Origin: DASXMX01 sp036794395
GTDB lineage: Bacteria > Planctomycetota > Phycisphaerae > Tepidisphaerales > Tepidisphaeraceae
Direction of reading: 5' to 3'
DNA: 32,090 bases
Assembly (NCBI GenBank): GCA_036794395.1
Contig: DAIRGS010000050.1
Span: 1 to 32,090, forward strand
In this document: piece by piece, positions 1 through 6,949 of the stretch
Position numbering within the stretch: position 1 is the first letter of the stretch
How the letters are laid out: every line of letters starts with the position of its first letter
Notes under the pieces: generated by a model
What the model saw: only the letters and a program-made list of their open reading frames with translations
Told to the model about the DNA's origin: nothing
Databases searched by the model: none
Position numbers and translations under genes: made by a program

Positions 1-448
1 GCTGAGAGAACAGCTCACGCGGCACCCGATCCGCTACCGCATAAGTCCCCAACACCCGCGGCAACTCTTCCCGCAAATCCAACACGATCACCCCATCCAC
101 CACATCAAACCCGCCCGCCGACCCCATCAGTTCCGCCACCGCCTGCTCAACCGTCATCCCATCCATCGCAATCGCTCGATCGATTTTCACATCCGCCGCA
201 AACCCCGCATACTTCAAAGATCTCCATCGCGGCTCAATCCGCACCCCCGCCGCCCTCTCAATCGCCCCAATCGCCTCCCGCCCCGTCATCCCGCGCACGT
301 TCACCCCAGCCAACTTCTTCTCCAACCCCGCCGACACACACAATCGATCAAATGGATCCACCCCCGACGACCGCCACCACACCCAGAAGATTGGCGTTCC
401 GATGGCGATTAACATCAGCACAAGAACAATTGGTTTTGCGTGCCGCAT
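1..448 (-). CDS. STN-like membrane protein, C-terminus cut by window edge
   Basis: An open frame starts with ATG at 448 and runs off the left edge; 149 codons are visible. Residues 5-25 form a hydrophobic N-terminal anchor (MRHAKPIVLVLMLIAIGTPI), so the rest should lie outside the cytoplasm. Residues about 45-125 have the pattern of a secretin/TonB short N-terminal (STN) domain: a GREAIGAIERAAGVRI helix-strand, then DGMTVEQAVAELMG and a strand ending DGVIVLDLREELP. The stretch GTYAVADRV matches the position where the neighbours have the YDVRDL strand. It is the last visible member of a five-gene array of related proteins, 132 bp after the previous gene. The family assignment rests on pattern only; the exact role is unknown. 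Confidence 0.7.
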   Translation of the reverse strand, partial: MRHAKPIVLVLMLIAIGTPIFWVWWRSSGVDPFDRLCVSAGLEKKLAGVNVRGMTGREAIGAIERAAGVRIEPRWRSLKYAGFAADVKIDRAIAMDGMTVEQAVAELMGSAGGFDVVDGVIVLDLREELPRVLGTYAVADRVPRELFSQ

Positions 449-580
449 TAATTCCACGCGCTCCCAACTTCCCCCATGAACGCAGACTCACATCCAATCA
501 ACCGCATCGCGTAGCGATTCCCTTGACGGTTAGCCGCCTGGCTTGCCGGGCGCGTCGAGAAAGCCCGACACACAACCCTC

Positions 581-1327
581 TCATCGCTCCGGACGCGCGG
601 TCAGTGCCGACTCCAACGCCCCCGGCTTCTTCGGCACCGTCCTCAGCGCAGCCAACGCCGTACTAATCTTCGCATGCTCCTCGGGCGATGCAGTGATCAA
701 CAATCGCCCGGCACATTCAGAAACTTCATAAAGGTTTTGATTCCTTGCAGCATAATTTGCCAGCCATTTGACGAATACATTGATCGCGGGCCGGTAGTTC
801 TGCGCCATCGCACGCTGTTCGGGGCTCTGAAGCGAGTTGAGTATCGGCGCAACGTCGTAATTAACGTAATCCTCCATCAGATCCCGCACGTCATACGCTC
901 GCGTTTCCAGGTCTACCGGCTGATCAGCTCCACCTTCTCCAATAACGATCATGCCATTTTGCTCCCAGTACGCGTATCCAGGCACATTCACTCCAGTGAA
1001 GACCACATTTAGAGCATTCCCAACCGACACATCCTTCAAGTCGACTGTGACTGGACGAGCCGCATCGGATTCGAATTCCGTCCAATTGATGGCGAGGCTC
1101 GCGTTAGCCATCTCCGCAAGGCGCGCGACTGCCTTCGCTAAAGGCACGTGATCAAAGTGCACCTCTGCGATTCGAGAATTCAATAAAAGATGGGCTACCA
1201 TTGGACGCGCACCGCCACCTTTGATTTCCGGCGACAATGAATTCGCGGCGCGAACACGGATTGCGACGGTCGCGCACAATGCGCCGAGCAATCCCCACAC
1301 AATCGGCACCAGCAGCCTATGCACCAT
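581..1327 (-). CDS. Secreted or anchored STN-like protein
   Basis: The protein has 248 residues from ATG 1327. A GTG at 1363 would add 12 residues and overlap the upstream gene; I prefer 1327 because an AGGG lies just upstream and a hydrophobic signal/anchor (HRLLVPIVWGLLGALCATVA) then begins at once. An STN-like repeat follows: VPLAKAVARLAEMANASLAI, VSVGNALNVVF and a strand ending GMIVIGEG. Next come YDVRDLMEDYV, a variable helix region, and a C-terminal segment GRLLITASPEEHAKISTALA that matches the last segment of the upstream paralogues. The DSWRDNGG signature is lost here. The function is not known; related planctomycete proteins are often labelled secretin-like, but no secretin channel domain is present. 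Confidence 0.75.
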   Translation of the reverse strand: MVHRLLVPIVWGLLGALCATVAIRVRAANSLSPEIKGGGARPMVAHLLLNSRIAEVHFDHVPLAKAVARLAEMANASLAINWTEFESDAARPVTVDLKDVSVGNALNVVFTGVNVPGYAYWEQNGMIVIGEGGADQPVDLETRAYDVRDLMEDYVNYDVAPILNSLQSPEQRAMAQNYRPAINVFVKWLANYAARNQNLYEVSECAGRLLITASPEEHAKISTALAALRTVPKKPGALESALTARPER

Positions 1328-1350
1328 TGAGCACCCTAAACCTTCAAAAA

Positions 1351-2688
1351 CTAATCGCGCCACGTGTGAAACGACGGAAGCGTTCCTTCAGGCCAGGGTC
1401 TGTTTATCGCACCCAGTTCCCGGCACAATCGATCGGATCTCACATGCCAATCGTGGGGAGCGATCGCAATCATCGTTCCTCCAACGAAAAATGAGGGCGT
1501 ATCCCCACGATGCCCATGGATCTGCTGCTCGTCGAACAGCAGTTGCAAATCGGCGGCGTCATTTTGAACCGCGGTCAACCCACCAAGATCGGCCTGCAGC
1601 CCAAATGTTTTGACGAATCCCTCGGTGTGGTAGACGCGCACAAGACTCGGCATTTCATCGTCCGCCCCGATAAAAATCGAGCCATCCTCGCAAGATCCAA
1701 AAGTCAAAGGAAGTACAAATTGATTGCTGGCCTGTTGGCAGAGAATGTTCAATGCATCGGCAACACTGACTCTTCGAAGTCGAACCCATACCGGCGTCTT
1801 CCAGCCCATCCGAGTGCCTACAATTCCGAATCTCCCTGTGCCAGTGCGGGTTGTAATCAATGAACTCCCGACAATTCTCGTCCCAGTTTTCCGGCTCACT
1901 TCATCAAGCGCCTGATCAAGCGGAATCCCCTCCGCCACGAACTCCGGCATGAACCGATCCAAACCCGCCGCCTGCTCCACCTCCCCCATCGCCTCCGGCT
2001 CGCGCCCCGTCCGCCATACCATCCAACCGACCATCACCACCACAATCAGCATCAGAATCACCGACCCAATTTTAGCCCCCCGCACGCCACCACTTTCTCG
2101 GAGCTCCTCCCGCTTCCGCCCCGCCCCACACTCCGGGCACCCCCCCGGACTCCCCCTCAAATCATACCCACACGCCCGGCACGCCCCCCGCCGCCCGCGC
2201 CTCCATTGCACCAGCCCGCGCCGAACCCACAGCCCCGGCAACACCCCCAGCACCCCAATCAAAAACCAGTACGGCACCATCACCGCCCCGAACCGGCAAG
2301 TCATCGAACTCGTGATCTTCAAAGTCCCGCGCGAAAACCCAAACCCCAGCCCGTGCCATTTCAACAATGTCTTGTCAGTCAGCCATTCGTGAATCTGCCC
2401 GAACTCCTCGGCCGGGATGCGCATCGCATCGGCCGTCCACCGCATCTCCGCCCCGAACGGCACATCGCTGAAAAACAAAATCACCCCGCCCCGATCCGAC
2501 CCCACCGCCTGCAACCGCCCCGCCCAATCCCGCACCCCAAACACGCCGCTCACCTTCGAGCTCTCCAGCCAAAGCCCGATCACAAGAATCAGTAGCGCAA
2601 AAGACAGAATTGAAAACACCGGCGCACGATCCAGCCGCCGGATACCCTCTCTTGCGATGGAGAATAAACGTGCGCTCTTTCGCGCCAT
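1351..2688 (-). CDS. Three-TM zinc-ribbon protein with STN-like domain (paralogue A)
   Basis: The protein has 445 residues, with ATG at 2688 and AGAGGG just upstream. Visible parts are TM1 (about 23-40), a conserved segment 42-78 almost identical to the gene at 3455-5434, TM2 (about 138-152), a zinc ribbon with C170, C173, C184 and C187 (CRACGYDLR...CPECG), TM3 (about 205-227), and an STN-like unit at about 248-325 (EGIPLDQALDEVSRKTGTRI; VSVADALNILCQQA). The C-terminal about 115 residues keep only a weak match to the DSWRDNGG segment. The four cysteines sit at the same residue numbers as in the paralogue, so the N-terminal 190 residues look like a recent duplication with a diverged C-terminus. 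A 9-bp gap separates it from the upstream gene, so co-transcription is likely. Confidence 0.75.
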   Translation of the reverse strand: MARKSARLFSIAREGIRRLDRAPVFSILSFALLILVIGLWLESSKVSGVFGVRDWAGRLQAVGSDRGGVILFFSDVPFGAEMRWTADAMRIPAEEFGQIHEWLTDKTLLKWHGLGFGFSRGTLKITSSMTCRFGAVMVPYWFLIGVLGVLPGLWVRRGLVQWRRGRRGACRACGYDLRGSPGGCPECGAGRKREELRESGGVRGAKIGSVILMLIVVVMVGWMVWRTGREPEAMGEVEQAAGLDRFMPEFVAEGIPLDQALDEVSRKTGTRIVGSSLITTRTGTGRFGIVGTRMGWKTPVWVRLRRVSVADALNILCQQASNQFVLPLTFGSCEDGSIFIGADDEMPSLVRVYHTEGFVKTFGLQADLGGLTAVQNDAADLQLLFDEQQIHGHRGDTPSFFVGGTMIAIAPHDWHVRSDRLCRELGAINRPWPEGTLPSFHTWRD

Positions 2689-2697
2689 CGGTCCCTC

Positions 2698-3465
2698 TCA
2701 CTTTGCCGGCTGAGTCGCGCTCTGCAAATAAATGGACATCCCGTCCTTGTCCCCCCCGGCACGAATCGTTCGCAGCATCGCCGCGATCTTCTCGTGGTTC
2801 ACCGGCGTCTGGCTCACGATCAACAGCCCGCCGAATTCCCGAATCACCCCGACCGAGCCGCCGTTGTCCCTCCAACTGTCGGTGTCGACATTGTCCTCGA
2901 TCAGGCGCGTGATGTTGTCAACCGCGTCTTCAACGGTCAGGGCCACCGCAACTGACTGCCGCTTCGGCATGGCGGGATTGGCGGCCTCGACCCGCGATCG
3001 ATCATACTCCACGGCTGCATCGATCAAATCTCGAATGTTGTAGACGCTCACCGACACCGCCCCAGGCGTCTGATCCAAGGCCATCATATAAATAACCCCA
3101 TCATTCTCCCGGATCGTAACCCGATCCGTCGCGTTGCAGATCGCAAGCAACGCGCGCAACGCACCGCCAACCGTCGTGCTCCAAAGGTGCAGCCGCAACG
3201 TGTCGTGCAGGCTGACCGCCTTGCCCTCCAGGTCCTCCCATCGAATCGCCATGTTGACGTGCGTCAACTGAACAAGCCCCTCGACGGCCTGCCGAAACGT
3301 CGCGTCCTTCACTTCGAACTCCGGCACCGCCCGTCCGAGCTGCTCATGCGCCGACACGACCGGCTGAGTCTGCGCTACCTCGCCGCCCAACACGTGTCTC
3401 CCTGTAGGAAGGAGCAGGTAGATCACAGGAATGACCGCGAAAAAAATCGTGTGGCTATTTTTCAT
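2698..3465 (-). CDS. Secreted STN-like protein with DSWRDNGG segment
   Basis: The protein has 255 residues and its ATG at 3465 overlaps the end of the upstream gene by 11 bp, a sign of translational coupling. Residues 1-27 look like a signal peptide or anchor (FFAVIPVIYLLLP). The STN-like unit covers about 48-140: DATFRQAVEGLVQLTHVNMAI, TVGGALRALLAICNA and a strand ending DGVIYMMA. Then VYNIRDLIDAAV, a helix, and the segment LIEDNVDTDSWRDNGG followed by REFGGLLIVSQTPVNHEKI. This last arrangement is common in planctomycete proteins distantly related to the N-terminal domains of type II/III secretins. It is the shortest and cleanest member of the array and shows the ancestral layout without the zinc-ribbon module. 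The role is unknown. Confidence 0.8.
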   Translation of the reverse strand: MKNSHTIFFAVIPVIYLLLPTGRHVLGGEVAQTQPVVSAHEQLGRAVPEFEVKDATFRQAVEGLVQLTHVNMAIRWEDLEGKAVSLHDTLRLHLWSTTVGGALRALLAICNATDRVTIRENDGVIYMMALDQTPGAVSVSVYNIRDLIDAAVEYDRSRVEAANPAMPKRQSVAVALTVEDAVDNITRLIEDNVDTDSWRDNGGSVGVIREFGGLLIVSQTPVNHEKIAAMLRTIRAGGDKDGMSIYLQSATQPAK

Positions 3466-5434
3466 GGGCGCTAGAACTCAATGTACTTCTGACCCGCAAC
3501 CCGTTACCCCGTAAACTCTCCCCAACCTGCTCCAGCAGCCGTTCGATCGCGGCATGATTCTCCGGACTCGTCTTGATCAGTATCCGCCCCTTGAACGGAT
3601 AGATAACGCCAGGCACCCCCCCGTTGTCGCTCCAATTGTCCGAGTCGATTGCATGTTCAATAAACAGAACCAACGAATCCTCCATTTCCGATCTCACCAC
3701 TTCAGGCATAGAGACAGGCGGCTTCAGCGCCGGAGGAATGTAAAGGACGTTTTTCGGTTTTGGTGGCGGCTGACGCCATGCAATCGCCGGAAAGCGTGAT
3801 CGTGCGGCGATGACATATTTAGCCGCCTGCTCCGAGACATCGCGCACATCGTAAATCCTCACAACCGCCCCATGCTTTTGAAGCTTCTCGATCGAGGAGA
3901 AGAACAGCACATTCCGCTCCTCATCGAAATCAAAAGCCTCCGCGCCCGAGGATTTCACAATCGCCGAAGCCATTTGGCTCATTGTCGGGTCGACCAGATG
4001 AAGATGCACCGGCGAAGTGGACTTGATCCCCCGATCTTCCAGCGCCTTCGAATCCACCACCACGCTCGCCCCGGTCGCTGAGCTGACCCATTTAAAGACG
4101 TCACCCAATGCAGTCGAGCCGAACGACACCTCTCCCTGATAAGCAACCTTCAATTCGCGTGAATAATGATCGCCCGCCGGCGAAGCCTTGAACGAAGATC
4201 GCAGCAATCGCAATGTGAAGCGCACCATCTGATGCCCATGTTCACTCTCGACCATGATGATCCGACCGCTTGCGTACAGCCAGTTATCTGAATCCACACC
4301 GGCCAGTGCGCAGATCACACCCGCGAATTGGTTCCCCTTTAGGTCCGATGGAGGTACATAACCGAATTGACGCGTTCCATCCGGGTTCTCGAGCGGTTCC
4401 GGCTCCGGCACAAGCCGCAGCAAATCGTCAATCGGATAAACCTCAAATCGCCCCGACCGCTCTCCATCGCGCTCAATGACCACCCGCCCTGCTTTCGTGT
4501 AAACCGAACGACTGTCCGGAAACACCGTAAGCAACGATTCGAGCGCAGACCCAAGCGAAATATTTCGAAACTCCGCCGACACCGTGTTGTCGACCGGCCC
4601 CGACGGCACTTCAATCGGCACCCCCGTCGCCGCGCTCAACGCCGCCACCGCATCCTTCAACGGTGCCTGGTCCACCCGCACCAATCCGATTTGCCTTTCC
4701 GGTACCGGCTCAGCCACTCTCGCATCCGCCGTTCCCTCCACCCGCCGGCCGCGCACGAGCACCGCGCTCACCCCCGCTACCCACAGCACAATCGCAACCC
4801 AGGCAATCAAACGCCCGCTCCCAAATCCGACCGAGGGCGAGATTGGCGACAGACGCCCCAACTTCTCCGCCCCACATTCCGGGCACCGCCCGGGGCTCTG
4901 CCGTAAGTCATATCCGCACTCCCTGCATTCCCCTCGCCTCCCGCGCCGCCATCGGACACACCCGCGCCAAATCATCCGCACCGGCAACACGCTCAGCACC
5001 CCGATCAGCATCCAGTACGGCACAGTCAACGCCCCAAACCGGCACTTCAGGGAACCCGCCACCTTCAAACCCCCCCGCGCAAACCAGAACCCAATCGCAT
5101 GCCATCGCAAGTACAGCTTCCCATACAACCAGCCGTGAAGCTCCAAGAACTCCGGCATCGGCACCCGCACCACATCCGCCGTCCACCGATAATCCCGCCC
5201 AAATGGAAGATCGCTTAGAAAAACAACCACCCCGCCCCGATCCGACCCCACCGCCTGCAACCGTCCCGCCCAATCCCGCACCCCAAACACGCCGCTCACC
5301 TTCGAACTCTCCACCCAAAGCCCGATCACAAATATCAGCAACACGAATGAAAGAACCGAAAACACCGGCGCGCGGCCGAGCGTTCGGACGACTCCAAAGC
5401 CGAAACTGTGCAACTTTGAATCAGCTCGAGCCAT
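3455..5434 (-). CDS. Three-TM zinc-ribbon protein with two STN-like units (paralogue B)
   Basis: This 659-residue protein is the first gene of the minus-strand array. It has TM1 (23-40), the segment ESSKVSGVFGVRDWAGRLQA shared residue-for-residue with paralogue A, TM2 (about 138-152), a zinc ribbon (C170, C173, C184, C187) and TM3 (208-227). Two STN-like units follow: 250-330 (QAPLKDAVAALSAATGVPI; ISLGSALESLL), followed by its own strand at 330-410 with DSDNWLYASGRIIMVE, and 425-520 (TALGDVFKWVSSATGASVVV). After YDVRDV (528-533) a final DSDNWSDNGG segment ends at about 640. It therefore looks like an internal duplication on top of the module fused in paralogue A. A GGGTGAAG lies upstream of the ATG. 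The zinc ribbon should be cytoplasmic and the STN units outside; this topology is inferred. Confidence 0.78.
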   Translation of the reverse strand: MARADSKLHSFGFGVVRTLGRAPVFSVLSFVLLIFVIGLWVESSKVSGVFGVRDWAGRLQAVGSDRGGVVVFLSDLPFGRDYRWTADVVRVPMPEFLELHGWLYGKLYLRWHAIGFWFARGGLKVAGSLKCRFGALTVPYWMLIGVLSVLPVRMIWRGCVRWRRGRRGECRECGYDLRQSPGRCPECGAEKLGRLSPISPSVGFGSGRLIAWVAIVLWVAGVSAVLVRGRRVEGTADARVAEPVPERQIGLVRVDQAPLKDAVAALSAATGVPIEVPSGPVDNTVSAEFRNISLGSALESLLTVFPDSRSVYTKAGRVVIERDGERSGRFEVYPIDDLLRLVPEPEPLENPDGTRQFGYVPPSDLKGNQFAGVICALAGVDSDNWLYASGRIIMVESEHGHQMVRFTLRLLRSSFKASPAGDHYSRELKVAYQGEVSFGSTALGDVFKWVSSATGASVVVDSKALEDRGIKSTSPVHLHLVDPTMSQMASAIVKSSGAEAFDFDEERNVLFFSSIEKLQKHGAVVRIYDVRDVSEQAAKYVIAARSRFPAIAWRQPPPKPKNVLYIPPALKPPVSMPEVVRSEMEDSLVLFIEHAIDSDNWSDNGGVPGVIYPFKGRILIKTSPENHAAIERLLEQVGESLRGNGLRVRSTLSSSAHEK

Positions 5435-5540
5435 CGAACTTCACCCCGGTTCCGTCTCGCCACCCAACCCATGTCCAATAACTCTATCACCCCCATCCGT
5501 CCGCCCCCAACCACAATCACTTTAAAAGCAATCTTACGAT

Positions 5541-5586
5541 AAATGTCGGGTTTTCCCCACTGAGAATCTGACATTTTCTGACATTT
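5541..5586. promoter_or_regulatory. Repeated TGACATTT half-sites between divergent operons
   Basis: The 359-bp gap between the divergent STN array and rpsU (5435-5793) holds no convincing gene. It contains a perfect head-to-tail duplication of TCTGACATTT (5567-5576 and 5577-5586) and an inverted copy AAATGTC at 5541-5547. Inverted and direct half-sites in a divergent promoter region suggest an operator, but no regulator is linked and no clear -35/-10 pair could be assigned. Further on, CTGACG-AG-CGTCAG (about 5679-5692) and CCCGCGCCTC/GAGGCGGG (about 5707-5732) could form hairpins before rpsU. Confidence 0.35.
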
Positions 5587-5793
5587 CCAGGAGATTGAAG
5601 CCTCGAACCACCGCCGCGACGCGCTGTTGCGCTCCCTTGCCCGGCTTGAACAATGCCGCCTGCGGGATACACTGCTCGATTCACTGACGAGCGTCAGATG
5701 AGTCGTCCCGCGCCTCGCGTGAAGAGGCGGGAAGAGACTGTCACCCTGCGTGGCGGACAATTCACGGAATAAATATGGTAGAGAGGTTGTTGC

Positions 5794-5973
5794 ATGATTA
5801 AGGTGAAATCGAGAGGAAACGAAACTGCCGAGCAAATGCTCCGGCGGTTCAAGAAGGCCTGTGAAAAAGAGGGCCTCACCAAGGACATCAAGCGCGTGGC
5901 GTATTACGAAAAGCCCAGCGAAAAGCGCCGCCGCCGCATCCGCAGCAAGCCCAAAGTCAAGCTGGGACGATAA
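5794..5973 (+). CDS. rpsU: 30S ribosomal protein S21
   Basis: The product has 59 residues, beginning MIKVKSRGNETAEQMLRRFK and continuing with KKACEKEGL, an arginine-rich RRRRIRSKPKVK and ending KLGR. The pattern and length are those of ribosomal protein S21, a small-subunit protein involved in the initiation of translation. AGAGG lies about nine bases before the ATG. It sits only 7 bp before an ABC transporter ATPase gene and so very probably shares its transcript, which is not the usual partner for S21 in proteobacteria (primase and sigma). It is easily missed because a longer spurious frame overlaps its 3' part. Confidence in the family is high. Confidence 0.93.
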   Translation: MIKVKSRGNETAEQMLRRFKKACEKEGLTKDIKRVAYYEKPSEKRRRRIRSKPKVKLGR

Positions 5974-5980
5974 CCAACCT

Positions 5981-6874
5981 ATGACCGTTTTAGACGACGA
6001 AGCGTTACGCATCGAGCATCTATCCAAGGTCTACAAGGACTTCTGGGGCCGCGATAAAGTTCGCGCCCTGGACGACCTGAACCTGACCATTCACCGCGGA
6101 GAGGTTTTTGGCTTGCTCGGGCCCAACGGCTCGGGAAAAAGCACAACGATCAAGCTGCTGCTCGGCCTGATCTTCCCCACCGCCGGCAGCGCGACGATCC
6201 TCGGCCAGCCCGCGGGCAGCACCGCCATTAATGAAAAGATCGGGTTCCTGCCCGAGGAATCGTACCTGTATCGATTCCTCAACGGTGAGGAGACGCTCAA
6301 GTTCTACGGCCGGCTGTTCAAGATCCCCCGCAAGGAGCTGAACCGCCGCGTGCCCGAGCTGCTCGATATTGTGGGCCTCGATCAGAAGGCGCGTAAGCGC
6401 AAGTTGCGCGAATACTCCAAGGGCATGGCCCGGCGAATTGGGTTAGCGCAGGCGCTGATCAACAACCCCGAACTCATCTTGCTCGATGAGCCGACCACGG
6501 GTCTGGATCCGATCGGCACACGGGAGATGAAGGACCTGATCCTGTCGCTCAAGGCACAGGGCAAGACCGTGCTGCTGTGCAGCCACCTGCTTTACGATGT
6601 GCAGGATGTCTGCGACCGCATCACGATTTTGTTCAAGGGCAAGATGCAGACACTGGGTCATGTTCGAGACCTGCTTCAGGTGCGGGACATCACGCAATTC
6701 CAGGTTCAGGGTTTGAGCGAGACCCAGATCCAGGAGATGCGGCAGTTCCTGGCGAAGATGGGAATTGATAATCCCACGGTTACGCACCCGACGACTTCCC
6801 TGGAAGACTTATTCATGCGTGTGGTGAATGAGAACAGCCCGGGCGGCAACGGCCGGATTCAGGCCGGGGCATAA
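5981..6874 (+). CDS. ABC transporter ATP-binding protein
   Basis: The protein has 297 residues from ATG 5981. A longer in-frame reading from 5861 would overlap rpsU by more than 100 bp and adds a low-complexity tail unlike any ATPase, so I reject it. Motifs are Walker A GPNGSGKST (47-55), a Q-loop region FLPEESYLY (89-97), the signature YSKGMARR (145-152), Walker B LILLDEPTTG with the catalytic E170, and the switch H202. The type is that of the DrrA/CcmA-like exporters, which pair with ABC-2 permeases. The C-terminal about 80 residues are a family extension of unknown role. It should form the cytoplasmic motor for the permease encoded 75 bp downstream. The substrate cannot be read from the sequence. 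Confidence 0.9.
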   Translation: MTVLDDEALRIEHLSKVYKDFWGRDKVRALDDLNLTIHRGEVFGLLGPNGSGKSTTIKLLLGLIFPTAGSATILGQPAGSTAINEKIGFLPEESYLYRFLNGEETLKFYGRLFKIPRKELNRRVPELLDIVGLDQKARKRKLREYSKGMARRIGLAQALINNPELILLDEPTTGLDPIGTREMKDLILSLKAQGKTVLLCSHLLYDVQDVCDRITILFKGKMQTLGHVRDLLQVRDITQFQVQGLSETQIQEMRQFLAKMGIDNPTVTHPTTSLEDLFMRVVNENSPGGNGRIQAGA

Positions 6875-6949
6875 TTTTTTCTGGGGTGGGAGCGCGGGGG
6901 AATTCGAGGCAAGCGCCGTGAGTTTTAGATTGGGTGTCGTGGAGACCGC

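Noticed and set aside
4663..5481. 272-residue Pro/Ala-rich plus-strand frame
   Set aside because: It is antisense to the zinc-ribbon/STN gene; the composition is that of a reverse-frame shadow.
5579..5702. Short frame ending RRDALLRSLARLEQCRLRDT... on the plus strand before rpsU
   Set aside because: It looks protein-like but has no usable start codon and begins in the TGACATTT repeat; at most it is a gene remnant.
5861..5980. N-terminal extension of the ABC ATPase from ATG 5861
   Set aside because: It overlaps rpsU in another frame; the ATPase fold starts after ATG 5981, and the extension is low-complexity sequence caused by the basic codons of rpsU.
5335..6027. 230-residue frame on the minus strand across the divergent promoter region
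   Set aside because: It is antisense to rpsU and to the start of the first STN gene and has no recognisable family.
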